This document shows positions 15,204-23,146 of a stretch of DNA of 38,456 bases, one piece after another. Within the stretch, counting starts at the first letter, position 1, and each line of letters opens with the position of its first letter. The position numbers were made by a program, and so were the translations under genes. Below the pieces are notes generated by a model that ran no database searches, was not told where the DNA came from, and saw only the letters and a program-made list of their open reading frames with translations. This stretch comes from Aequorivita sp. (GTDB lineage Bacteria; Bacteroidota; Bacteroidia; Flavobacteriales; Flavobacteriaceae), in the NCBI GenBank assembly GCA_026646335.1, contig JAPKFY010000012.1:1-38456 (forward strand), in the 5' to 3' direction.

Positions 15204-15257
15204 ATTAACTCCCTTGTTTTATAGATTTAAAAGAAACTGGTTTGATTTATATTTGAA
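15204..15257 (+). promoter_or_regulatory. Three-block promoter, copy 1 (before lipoprotein gene)
   Basis: ATTAACTCCCTT (15204-15215), 11 nt, TTAAAAGAAA (15227-15236), 11 nt, TATATTTGAA (15248-15257). The last block is a TAnnTTTG -7 box. The same three blocks with the same two 11-nt gaps occur at 17941-17994 before trmL. The predicted leader to the ATG at 15329 is about 67 nt. Confidence 0.7.
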
Positions 15258-15294
15258 GTATATAAGAAGAATACTATGTTGTATTTATTCGAAT

Positions 15295-15308
15295 GTTGTA
15301 AACCATAA
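15295..15308 (+). repeat. Left arm of inverted repeat flanking the lipoprotein gene
   Basis: GTTGTAAACCATAA; its inverted partner TTACGGTTTACAAC lies at 16577-16590, just past the lipoprotein stop. 13 of 14 positions pair. Confidence 0.6.
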
Positions 15309-15328
15309 AGACAAAAGCCTAAACCGAA

Positions 15329-16573
15329 ATGATAAAATTTAGAATAATCTATATAGCATTACTAGTAATTTTCTTTATTCAGTCTTGTGAAGAGTCTGAG
15401 AATGAATTAAATAATGAAATAACTGTTTCAATATCTGACTTCACAATAAATATTGATGAAAATCCTAGTGCTGGTTTATCATTGGGAACAGTTGTAAGTA
15501 CAACAAATCAAGGAAGTATTAGTTTTTCGATTACCCAGCAAACACCTAATCAGGCAATTGAAATTAATGCCGCCACAGGCGAAATTACTGTCTTAACGGA
15601 AAGTTTATTTGATTACGAAACTAACCCCACTATAACAGCAATTGTAAAAGCAGACAATTCTGGAATTTCAGATACGGCAAACATAACCATCAATATAAAT
15701 GATGTCAATGAGGTTGTGGATGATTATAAGTTATTAGCTGTTTCTGACCTTGGAGAAATATTTGAAATAGGAAATAACACGGGAAATATAGAGAACGTTG
15801 GACAAATTAACAAAGAGAACAGCAATTCTATCTTGTCAACTAATAATCTAATATCTTCTGAAGATAAAATTTATTCCATTGAATATGTCTACAGCCCTTC
15901 ACCAACAAATAATCTATTGATATTTGACAGACAAAATGGTACAAGCCAAATAATACCTTTAACATTACCTTCAACCATAAATGGTGAGGAAAGAGGCATT
16001 ATCGCTTTCGCTTGGAACAACAATAATCTCATTGGAGTTATAGCAGAAAACGTATTATTAAATAATTCTACAAAACATATTATCAATATTGATCTTCAAG
16101 ATAACTCAATTACCGATTTAGGAATTACCTTCAATGAGGATAAAATTACCTCAATGATAAAAATCAACTCCAAAGTATATCTAACTACTTCGGGAGAAGG
16201 TTTTTTAGAGGTGGATTTATCCAATAATACAGTCAACAATGTGAGTTCAATTAATGGATGTAGAATGGCTCTAATAAATAATTCAGAACTGGCAATTATG
16301 CAACTTGCAGCTGGCGGAGTTAAACCAGGAATAATTAACTTGACAAACCAAACTGTTTCTGATAACTCAAACGGAGAAGTTTACGGACTCGGTACTTTAT
16401 TAGGTAACTCAATTTATGAAAACCAAGTTTATTTAAATTTAGTAAGCTCATACGATTTGAATTTACACTTAGGTATTTTAAAAACTAACTTTGAAACAAA
16501 CGAAAATACCATTGTAGAGATTAATTCGACTAGTGTGAATAGAAATTTGATAATTTTAGATACTGTGAATTAA
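15329..16573 (+). CDS. Cadherin-domain lipoprotein with predicted beta-rich C-terminal region
   Basis: A 414-residue predicted lipoprotein. The signal peptide (1-19) ends in a lipobox-like FIQSC with lipidated C20, followed by acidic residues. Residues about 33-128 are a cadherin-like repeat: an IDENPSAG opening, an INAATGEITV strand pair, a DYET turn and a closing ININDVNE, with Ca-binding acidic residues. Residues 130-414 are rich in Asn/Ser and short repeated strands and look like a beta-propeller or similar surface domain of unknown role. The gene is more AT-rich than its neighbours, has its own three-block promoter and a flanking inverted repeat, all suggesting later acquisition. No enzymatic motif seen; adhesion or polymer binding at the surface is an inference. 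Confidence 0.8.
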   Translation: MIKFRIIYIALLVIFFIQSCEESENELNNEITVSISDFTINIDENPSAGLSLGTVVSTTNQGSISFSITQQTPNQAIEINAATGEITVLTESLFDYETNPTITAIVKADNSGISDTANITININDVNEVVDDYKLLAVSDLGEIFEIGNNTGNIENVGQINKENSNSILSTNNLISSEDKIYSIEYVYSPSPTNNLLIFDRQNGTSQIIPLTLPSTINGEERGIIAFAWNNNNLIGVIAENVLLNNSTKHIINIDLQDNSITDLGITFNEDKITSMIKINSKVYLTTSGEGFLEVDLSNNTVNNVSSINGCRMALINNSELAIMQLAAGGVKPGIINLTNQTVSDNSNGEVYGLGTLLGNSIYENQVYLNLVSSYDLNLHLGILKTNFETNENTIVEINSTSVNRNLIILDTVN

Positions 16574-16576
16574 AAA

Positions 16577-16590
16577 TTACGGTTTACAAC
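16577..16590 (-). repeat. Right arm of inverted repeat flanking the lipoprotein gene
   Basis: TTACGGTTTACAAC, the inverse of 15295-15308 with one mismatch, starting three bases after the lipoprotein stop codon. Confidence 0.6.
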
Positions 16591-16593
16591 GAT

Positions 16594-16634
16594 GGCTATG
16601 GTAAATAGGGCGTCAGGTTCTATTTCCATTAGCC
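16594..16634. other. Long imperfect hairpin downstream of the lipoprotein gene
   Basis: GGCTATGGTAAATAG (16594-16608) and CTATTTCCATTAGCC (16620-16634) pair along their whole length apart from single bulged bases, with an 11-nt loop. No T-run follows. The bulged stem beside an AAC/GTT-ended repeat recalls integron attC folding, but the core sites do not match the attC consensus. Confidence 0.55.
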
Positions 16635-16649
16635 TAAATAAAATCTCCA

Positions 16650-17906
16650 ATGAAACAATTACTACTCTATATTTCCCTTGCCTTAACCACGTTTTCAGTT
16701 CACAGCCAAACCACAAAGAAGGTACTGTTTATCGGCAATAGTTATACCGCCGCCAATAACCTACCCCTACTGGTGAACAATATGGCCAACAGCACTGGAG
16801 ATGTTTTAATATACGACTCCAACACCCCCGGAGGCTACCGCTTTATGGATCACGCTTCCAACCCAACAACGCTCGCCAAAATAAATTCAGATAGCTGGGA
16901 CTATGTTGCGCTTCAGGCCCAAAGCCAAGAAACATCCTTGAGCCAAGCGCAGATGGAAGCAGAAGTTTTTCCCTTCGCCGAGGCATTGAGCAATGCCATC
17001 AGAGCAAATAATGAGTGCTCGCAACCGCTATTCTATATGACCTGGGGGCGCAAAAACGGCGATGCAGCTAACTGCGCCGCCAGACCTTGGGTTTGTACCT
17101 ATGAAGAAATGGATGACGTAATTAAAGCGACCTATATTTTTATGGCCGACAGCAATGAAGCGGAACTTGCACCCGCAGGAGCTGTTTGGCGGTATCTTCG
17201 GGAAAATAATCCAAACATAGAATTGTATTCCGGTGATGGCTCGCATCCTTCCTTGGCGGGGTCTTATGCTGTGGCCTGTGCTTTTTATACAATGATTTAT
17301 AAAAAGGATCCAACTACTATTTCTTGGAATTCAACTCTAACTGAAAACCAAGCCAACCTTATAAAAATGGCTGCCAAAACAATCGTTTTTGACGAAATTG
17401 CCAGTTGGGATTTTACCCAAAACCCAATTGCAAATTACTCCGAAGTCATCAATGGTGGCGAAGTAGCATTCACAAACACAAGCAGCAGCTTTGATACCAT
17501 ATTCTGGGATTTCGGCGATGCGAACACCTCCACCGAAACCGATCCCATTCACACTTATGCCGAAAGCGGTTTATATACTGTTTCCCAAACAATCACCAAA
17601 TGTGGAAAATCAGACGCCAAAACAAAAACTTTAGATATTACCGTTTTAAACACAGAAACCTTTAATCTAAAGACATTAAGCGTATATCCAAACCCCACTT
17701 CCGGCAACCTAAACCTAAAATTTGATAAAAATTATAAAGAAATAAGCAGTGTCGTTTCAGACCTTTCAGGAAAAACCCTGCTAATAACTTCAGCAAATAA
17801 TATATCCGAAATAACGCTGAACATCACAACCTTAAGCAAGGGCATCTATATCCTCAATATAATTGCCGACGAGCGTTTTTATATTGAAAAAATAGTTAAA
17901 AAATAA
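16650..17906 (+). CDS. Secreted SGNH-hydrolase-like protein with PKD domain and T9SS sorting tail
   Basis: A 418-residue exported protein. Signal peptide 1-19; SGNH/GDSL-type hydrolase domain about 22-250 with block I IGNSYT (nucleophile S31) and block V D196-G-S-H199; PKD domain about 258-332 with the WDFGD core at 286-290; then a type A C-terminal sorting domain about 343-418 starting VYPNPTSG and ending in a basic KIVKK. The last domain directs export through the type IX secretion system of Bacteroidota and surface attachment or release. The hydrolase part probably removes an ester, such as acetyl groups on polysaccharide, but the substrate cannot be read. No T9SS gene or polysaccharide locus is nearby. 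Confidence 0.88.
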   Translation: MKQLLLYISLALTTFSVHSQTTKKVLFIGNSYTAANNLPLLVNNMANSTGDVLIYDSNTPGGYRFMDHASNPTTLAKINSDSWDYVALQAQSQETSLSQAQMEAEVFPFAEALSNAIRANNECSQPLFYMTWGRKNGDAANCAARPWVCTYEEMDDVIKATYIFMADSNEAELAPAGAVWRYLRENNPNIELYSGDGSHPSLAGSYAVACAFYTMIYKKDPTTISWNSTLTENQANLIKMAAKTIVFDEIASWDFTQNPIANYSEVINGGEVAFTNTSSSFDTIFWDFGDANTSTETDPIHTYAESGLYTVSQTITKCGKSDAKTKTLDITVLNTETFNLKTLSVYPNPTSGNLNLKFDKNYKEISSVVSDLSGKTLLITSANNISEITLNITTLSKGIYILNIIADERFYIEKIVKK

Positions 17907-17940
17907 TAATTGAAGTTAGTCAAATCCTAATGCCTAAGGA

Positions 17941-17994
17941 ATTAACTCCCTTCCATAAAATCCTTAAAAGAAAGGTTTTTGGGTTATATTTGAA
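17941..17994 (+). promoter_or_regulatory. Three-block promoter, copy 2 (before trmL)
   Basis: ATTAACTCCCTT (17941-17952), 11 nt, TTAAAAGAAA (17964-17973), 11 nt, TATATTTGAA (17985-17994); block sequence and spacing are identical to copy 1 at 15204-15257 while the two 11-nt spacers differ at most positions. The predicted leader to the trmL ATG is about 14 nt. Confidence 0.7.
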
Positions 17995-18014
17995 AGTAAA
18001 CGATACTATAAATA

Positions 18015-18485
18015 ATGGCTTTTAATATTGTACTATTTGAACCAGAAATACCTATGAACACAGGTAATATTGGTCGTCTAAGTTTAGCATCTGGCTCAAA
18101 ATTACACCTCGTAAAACCTTTCGGATTCGAGTTAAACGATAAAAGAGTGAAAAGAGCCGGCCTAGATTACTGGCAGCATATCACTCTCTTCATTTATGAG
18201 AGCATAGATGACTTTTACGCAAAAAATAAAGGGAAACATTTTGCCTACTTCTCAAGCCATGGAACCCAGGACTACTGCGCTGTTGACTACAAAGACGACA
18301 TGTTCCTGATCTTTGGAAAAGAATCAGTCGGGTTACCAGAAAATATAGTCACAGAAAATGCAGATTCTGTATATAACATCCCTATTTACAGTCCTCACAT
18401 CCGAAGCTTAAACCTGGCCAATGCAGTTAGTATAGTAGTCTATGAAGGCATCCGAAATATAAAAACCCACGCCTCCAAAACTTAA
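18015..18485 (+). CDS. trmL: tRNA (cytidine/uridine-34-2'-O)-methyltransferase TrmL
   Basis: SPOUT-class methyltransferase that 2'-O-methylates the wobble nucleotide of certain leucine tRNAs. The 156 residues match the minimal TrmL length. Motif 1 IPMNTGNIGR is at 12-21, the SAM-knot segments are IFGKESVGLP (about 98-107) and LNLANAVSIVVYE near 134-146. It has its own three-block promoter and a very short leader. The 16-bp near-palindrome CTACATTATAACGTAG lies just past the stop. Confidence 0.93.
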   Translation: MAFNIVLFEPEIPMNTGNIGRLSLASGSKLHLVKPFGFELNDKRVKRAGLDYWQHITLFIYESIDDFYAKNKGKHFAYFSSHGTQDYCAVDYKDDMFLIFGKESVGLPENIVTENADSVYNIPIYSPHIRSLNLANAVSIVVYEGIRNIKTHASKT

Positions 18486-18526
18486 CTACATTATAACGTA
18501 GCTTAGCAAAAACAAAAGCCGAAATA

Positions 18527-18715
18527 ATGAAAAATGAAAAAAAACTAGCAATCGGGATAATAATTGGGGTTGTAATAGGGACTTTAGTCGGTGTTTTAAC
18601 TAAAAATCTAGCGCTTTGGCTTAGTGTAGGAATAGCCATTGGCACTGGCGTTGGAGCTTCCTTAACACAACGGGGAAACAAAAAAGACAAGGAAGATTCA
18701 GGTCATAAAGAATAG
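18527..18715 (+). CDS. Small glycine-zipper membrane protein
   Basis: A 62-residue peptide: a short charged start, two hydrophobic segments (about 8-24 and 28-45) rich in GxxxG-type spacing (GIIIGVVIGTLVG, then GIAIGTGVGASL), and a Lys/Asp/Glu tail. Glycine-zipper arrangements like this pack into helical hairpins in membranes. The length, charge distribution and ATG after a 41-base spacer from trmL support a real gene. No specific family or function known to me. Confidence 0.65.
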   Translation: MKNEKKLAIGIIIGVVIGTLVGVLTKNLALWLSVGIAIGTGVGASLTQRGNKKDKEDSGHKE

Positions 18716-18768
18716 CGAATCACGCAATCCCAATCTGTACAAATCAATTATTCATTAGAGATTAAACA

Positions 18769-19680
18769 TTATCTAATCTCCAGCTCCGCAGCGATCTTCT
18801 CATTGTAAAGACTCTTCACAATCCCATCACTAAGTCCGATTTTAGGAACAAAAACATTTTTTGCCCTGCTCCATTTCATTGCAGAAAGATAGATACGCGT
18901 AGCCGGGACCACAACATCCGCACGGTCTGGGTTCATATCCAGCTCCGTAATGCGCTCCTCGAAGCTGAGCGATTTAATCAGTTCGTAATAAGAAGAAAGA
19001 TAAAAATAGCTGAGTGGTTTCCCTATTTTCTTACCACTCTTTTTAAAGATGGTATTGATATTTCCACCGCTACCAATCATTGAAACTCTTTTAAAGCCTC
19101 TGGTTTCCTGTTTTATCCAAGCCTCCATTTCGTCCCAAATGCTCTCATCAACAAGGCCTTCCAACAGCCTCACAGTTCCCAGTTTAAAACTTTGGGAAGT
19201 TACACTTTTACCGTTCGCAAAAAGGGTAAGCTCCGTGCTTCCACCACCCACATCTACATACAGAAACACCTTGTCGTCCTGAATCAAATTCTTCAAATCT
19301 GTGGAAGCAATTATGGCTGCTTCATCATTGCCATCAATAATATTTATAGCCATGCCGCTCTTTTCCTCAATAGCCTCAGCAAGCGCTCGCCCATTAGAAG
19401 CCTCCCGCATCGCCGAAGTAGCGCACGCTCTAAACCGCTTGATACCGTGGGTCCTCATCAACAGTTTAAAAGCAACCATTGCATCCATCATTCGGGCGGC
19501 GCTGTTTTCAGAAATCTTTCCCTCAAGAAAAACTTCGGCCCCCAAACGGATTGGAACCCGCACCAAAGAGGTTTTTTTAAAAATAGTGTCCTTCCCCTTC
19601 TGCTCTATCACAGTAACCACCAACAAACGGATGGCATTACTGCCAATATCTACTGCGCCGTATTTTTCTATCTTCAACAA
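18769..19680 (-). CDS. ppx: Exopolyphosphatase, Ppx/GppA family
   Basis: A 303-residue single-module Ppx/GppA phosphatase, expected to degrade polyphosphate or hydrolyse pppGpp. Phosphate-binding loops of the actin-like fold are seen as VDIGSNAIRLL near 10-20 and VDVGGGSTELT near 143-153. It lacks the long C-terminal domain of E. coli Ppx. There is no ATG: the start is TTG at 19680 (or the next codon, also TTG), one base after the ppk1 stop. The position immediately after ppk1 favours polyphosphate as substrate. Last gene of the sixA-ppk1-ppx unit. Confidence 0.92.
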   Translation of the reverse strand: MLKIEKYGAVDIGSNAIRLLVVTVIEQKGKDTIFKKTSLVRVPIRLGAEVFLEGKISENSAARMMDAMVAFKLLMRTHGIKRFRACATSAMREASNGRALAEAIEEKSGMAINIIDGNDEAAIIASTDLKNLIQDDKVFLYVDVGGGSTELTLFANGKSVTSQSFKLGTVRLLEGLVDESIWDEMEAWIKQETRGFKRVSMIGSGGNINTIFKKSGKKIGKPLSYFYLSSYYELIKSLSFEERITELDMNPDRADVVVPATRIYLSAMKWSRAKNVFVPKIGLSDGIVKSLYNEKIAAELEIR

Positions 19681-19681
19681 A

Positions 19682-21778
19682 TCAGTTTACTTCAAGTTTT
19701 TCTAAATAATAATCATACATTTTGAATTGGGAACGCACTGGCGGCTTGTTGTTTTTCAAATACGCATTGTCGTTCTTAATGCTTATTACACGCGCCTTTA
19801 CGTTATCGCTCCAGCCTATTTCAAAATTTTCAAGTATTTCTTTTTTTATATCTTCATCATAAATGGGACAGGAAATCTCCACTCTGTTATCCAGATTTCT
19901 TCCCATAAAATCTGCGGAAGAAATATACACTTTGGTATCGCCACCATTTTCAAAGATAAACAACCGCGGATGCTCCAAAAACTTGCCAACAATACTGATG
20001 GCCTCAATGTTCTCGCTCATTCCTTTCACTCCGGGAATCAAACAACAAATACCGCGGACAATCATTTTTATCTTCACACCTGCACGGCTCGCTTCATATA
20101 GCTTGTCTATCATCTTAAAATCTGAAAGACTGTTCAATTTCAATTTTATGCCACTGGGAAGTCCAGCTTTTTTATTCTTTATTTCAGTGTCAATCAAATG
20201 GTATAAAGCCTTGCGGGTATAATGAGGCGATACGATCAAATGGTTGTACTTGCGCACTTGATAGTTCACTTCAAAGAATTCAAACAATCTGTTAATCTCC
20301 TTACAGATTCTTTGGTCTGCCGTAAAAAGGGTGTAATCTGTGTAAAGACGTGCCGTGGTTTCATTGAAATTCCCAGTGCTAATGATGCCATAATTCACCA
20401 TTTTATGATTCTCCAGTCTTTCAACAATACAAACCTTACTGTGTACTTTTAATCCTTTAACACCAAAAATCAAACGAATGTCTTCACTCTGCAACAATTC
20501 GGCATATTCAATATTTGCTTCTTCGTCAAAACGGGCCTGTAGTTCTATCTGCACGGTTACATCCTTGCCATTCTTCTTCGCATTGATAAGCGAACTGGCT
20601 ATGTGGGACACTTCCGCAAGACGATATATAGTTATTTTTATGGATTTCACCTTTGGGTCCAGTGCAGCTTCCCGCAAAAACTTCACTACATACATAAATG
20701 TTTGGTAGGGCGTGTGCAGGAGATAATCCTTTTCAACAATTTTATCAAAAAGACTTCCCTGAAGACTCAAGCCCGGAATGGGCAAAGGCTCCTTCGGCTC
20801 ATATTGCAAATCTGGCCTTCCCAATCGCGGAAAGTTCATATAATCACGACGGTTGTGATAACGGCCGCCAGGAATGATACTGTCCGTTTTATCAATCCCC
20901 ATTTTCTTCAACAGAAACTGAAGTGTTCTTTTATCGATACTGTCGTCATACACAAAGCGAACTGGGTCGCCCGTGCTTCTATCCTTAACACTTTTTGAAA
21001 TCTTATCAATGAAACTTTTACTCAAGTCGCTATCTATGTCCAATTCCGCATCACGCGTAATTTTTATCATATGCGCCGAAATAGTTTCATATTTAAAAAT
21101 GCTGAAAATATTGTGCAAACAATGACGAATAAGGTCGTCCAGAATGATAACATATTGTTTGTTCCCTTCCTGCGGCAGTACTACAAACCGATTTATGGTA
21201 CGTGGAATTTCTATAAGCGCATAATTGTGCTTTGCTTCAAAAGTATCGTCCTCCTTGCCCATCACCATCGTTATGGCCAGATAAGCAGCACTATCGCGCA
21301 AACTTGGAAATTCATCCAGTTCCCCAATCATAATGGTCATCATGGCAGGGCTCACTTGCCTCACAAAATATTCTGAAATGAACTTGCTCTGCGCGGGCGT
21401 GATTTCCGTTTCATTGATAATAAAAATATTCTCTTTCCGAAGCTCTTTCTGAATATCGCTAAGAATTTTTAGACTGTGTGACTGTTGGGCTATCACAGTA
21501 TGCGTAATTTGCTCCAAAAGATCTTTTGCAGAAATACCGCCCAGAAAACTACGCCCTGTTTTTCCGGCTTCCACAATCCTTCTGATGGTCGCGTAGCGCA
21601 CTTTGAAGAATTCATCCAGATTATTTGAAAAAATACCCAAAAAACGAAGTCTTTCCAATAAGGGTATTTTCTTGTCATTCGCTTCCTGTAAAACCCGGGC
21701 ATTAAACTGAAGCCAGCTTAACTCCCTGTTGTTGTATTGATTGCGAGTGTGTCTATGTGTGTCAACTTTTTCAGTCAT
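19682..21778 (-). CDS. ppk1: Polyphosphate kinase 1
   Basis: Reversibly transfers the terminal phosphate of ATP to polyphosphate. The 698 residues match PPK1. The N-terminal domain has NRELSWLQFNARVL at 17-30; the catalytic phospho-acceptor His is H446 in LKVHSKVCIVER; ISTGNFNETTARLYTDYTLF follows at about 466-485. The domain order (N, H, C1, C2) appears complete. The ATG overlaps the sixA stop (TAATG) and the stop is one base from ppx, so all three genes are tightly coupled. Confidence 0.97.
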   Translation of the reverse strand: MTEKVDTHRHTRNQYNNRELSWLQFNARVLQEANDKKIPLLERLRFLGIFSNNLDEFFKVRYATIRRIVEAGKTGRSFLGGISAKDLLEQITHTVIAQQSHSLKILSDIQKELRKENIFIINETEITPAQSKFISEYFVRQVSPAMMTIMIGELDEFPSLRDSAAYLAITMVMGKEDDTFEAKHNYALIEIPRTINRFVVLPQEGNKQYVIILDDLIRHCLHNIFSIFKYETISAHMIKITRDAELDIDSDLSKSFIDKISKSVKDRSTGDPVRFVYDDSIDKRTLQFLLKKMGIDKTDSIIPGGRYHNRRDYMNFPRLGRPDLQYEPKEPLPIPGLSLQGSLFDKIVEKDYLLHTPYQTFMYVVKFLREAALDPKVKSIKITIYRLAEVSHIASSLINAKKNGKDVTVQIELQARFDEEANIEYAELLQSEDIRLIFGVKGLKVHSKVCIVERLENHKMVNYGIISTGNFNETTARLYTDYTLFTADQRICKEINRLFEFFEVNYQVRKYNHLIVSPHYTRKALYHLIDTEIKNKKAGLPSGIKLKLNSLSDFKMIDKLYEASRAGVKIKMIVRGICCLIPGVKGMSENIEAISIVGKFLEHPRLFIFENGGDTKVYISSADFMGRNLDNRVEISCPIYDEDIKKEILENFEIGWSDNVKARVISIKNDNAYLKNNKPPVRSQFKMYDYYLEKLEVN

Positions 21779-22263
21779 TATTTAAGGTCCCGAGGGAAAA
21801 TTGTTTTTACGGTTTTGCCGGTGGTTATTTTGCTCCATTTTTTTTCATCAAACTGAAGCATCACGAAGCCACAGGTTGGAACATTGTCAATATAGCGGTT
21901 TCCAAGCATATTTACAACAGAAGTGAAGGCGTGGTTATGGCCAACAATCATTACCGTGTCCAAATCATCATTTAACGATTTTATGATCCGCATCACGTTT
22001 TGGCCGCTGAAATCATAAAGATCGTGATTGGTTTCAAAATTTGCATCGGAAATATTCAAAGCTTCCTTAAAGTATTGAGCCGTTGAGAATGCCCGTGTAG
22101 CATCACTACTTATCATTTTCTGGGGCGGTTCAATTTCTTTTGAAACTCTACTTGAAACTAGTTGTCCATCGCGATCTCCCCTTTCTTTTAAAGGCCTTTT
22201 ATGATCGTCAACATTGTGCTCCCAAGATGATTTTGCGTGGCGGACTAGGTATAGTGTTTTCAT
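21778..22263 (-). CDS. sixA: SixA-type histidine phosphatase
   Basis: A 161-residue histidine-phosphatase-superfamily protein of the short SixA type, which removes phosphate from phosphohistidine (E. coli SixA acts on phosphotransfer proteins). Catalytic RH motif is LVRHAKSSW with H9; the second catalytic His is H109 in IVGHNH. First gene of a tight unit with ppk1 and ppx. PPK1 works through a phosphohistidine intermediate, so a phosphohistidine phosphatase here may act on PPK1 or on polyphosphate-linked signalling; that link is inferred from context only. Confidence 0.9.
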   Translation of the reverse strand: MKTLYLVRHAKSSWEHNVDDHKRPLKERGDRDGQLVSSRVSKEIEPPQKMISSDATRAFSTAQYFKEALNISDANFETNHDLYDFSGQNVMRIIKSLNDDLDTVMIVGHNHAFTSVVNMLGNRYIDNVPTCGFVMLQFDEKKWSKITTGKTVKTIFPRDLK

Positions 22264-22269
22264 AACGAG

Positions 22270-22297
22270 GTTTCAGGTTTCAAGTTGCAGGTTTCAG
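22270..22297 (-). repeat. Heptad repeat array before sixA
   Basis: In coding direction CTGAAAC, CTGCAAC, TTGAAAC, CTGAAAC in exact 7-nt register, six bases before the sixA ATG. Same consensus as the arrays before pyrB and parC. Confidence 0.8.
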
Positions 22298-22323
22298 TTT
22301 TATGGGATTTGGGATTTGCAAAC

Positions 22324-22968
22324 CTATGGAGCCAAACGTTCAATAAACCAATCATCATCCTTCAAAGTATAACGAATTCTATCGTGAAGTCTATTGGGTC
22401 TGCCTTGCCAGAACTCTATTGAAATTGGTTTTACTAAAAACCCACCCCAATCGGCTGGTTTGGGCACCTCCTTGTTTTCATATATTTTTTCCAGTTCGGC
22501 TAGGTTTTTCTCCAAAACCTCGCGTGATTCCACTACTGTGCTCTGGTGCGAAACCGCAGCACCTAATTGGCTTCCTTTAGGCCTTGAATGAAAATAGTTG
22601 GTAGAATCTGCTTCCGAAGTCTTTTCAGCAGTTCCCTTTATAATAATTTGCCGTTCCATATTTGGCCAAAAAAACGAAAGTGAAACTTTGTTGTTGTTGA
22701 TTATAGATTTGCCTTTTTCGCTATTGTAATTGGTGTAAAAATAGAAACCGTATTCGTCGTATTTTTTCAAAAGAACCACACGTCCTTTGGGAAAACCGTC
22801 GGTACCGATTGTTGAAATAGTCATTGCATTCACTTCATCCACCCCGCCGTTATCCTTTATCTCAAAAAACCACGTGCGAAACTGCTGCATCGGGTTTTCA
22901 TCAACCGATGTTTCGGAAAGCTCTCCTTTTTCGTAGGATTTTCGGTAATCGTGAAGCTTCTCAGCCAT
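22324..22968 (-). CDS. pdxH: Pyridoxamine 5'-phosphate oxidase
   Basis: FMN-dependent oxidation of pyridoxamine or pyridoxine 5'-phosphate to pyridoxal 5'-phosphate, the last step of vitamin B6 synthesis and salvage. The 214-residue length and the segments GRVVLLKKYDEYGFYFYTN (about 79-97), SLSFFWPNMERQI, SHQSTVV, and the C-terminal WQGRPNRLHDRIRY (about 188-201) are those of PdxH, including FMN- and PLP-contacting Arg, His and Gln residues. The gene stands alone between the polyphosphate unit and rnz on the same strand. Confidence 0.96.
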   Translation of the reverse strand: MAEKLHDYRKSYEKGELSETSVDENPMQQFRTWFFEIKDNGGVDEVNAMTISTIGTDGFPKGRVVLLKKYDEYGFYFYTNYNSEKGKSIINNNKVSLSFFWPNMERQIIIKGTAEKTSEADSTNYFHSRPKGSQLGAAVSHQSTVVESREVLEKNLAELEKIYENKEVPKPADWGGFLVKPISIEFWQGRPNRLHDRIRYTLKDDDWFIERLAP

Positions 22969-23058
22969 AGTTCAAGTTTTGACGCAAGTTAAGAGTTTTG
23001 GACAATCTTTAAAACAAGGTGCTATTAAATCTGTATTAAATTTTTAAGCAAAATCAAA

Positions 23059-23085
23059 CTGTGGATTCTGTGGATGCTATGGATT
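23059..23085. repeat. Three-unit 9-nt tandem repeat
   Basis: CTGTGGATT, CTGTGGATG, CTATGGATT in register between rnz and pdxH. Unlike other arrays here the period is 9. A short plus-strand open frame over this stretch is a by-product. The rest of the 178-base spacer holds nothing I can assign. Confidence 0.7.
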
Positions 23086-23146
23086 CTATTGTTCTGTCGT
23101 TTCTGTTGTTTGTGAAAAAGAGCAAGGTTCAACTTCAACTTCGATT

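Noticed and set aside
15295-16634. Integron attC sites
   Set aside because: Apart from AAC/GTT the 7-nt core sites do not match the attC consensus and no integrase is present, so I keep only 'inverted repeat, possible cassette'.
19192-19725. Several plus-strand open frames across ppx and ppk1
   Set aside because: Low-complexity shadows of strongly conserved minus-strand genes.
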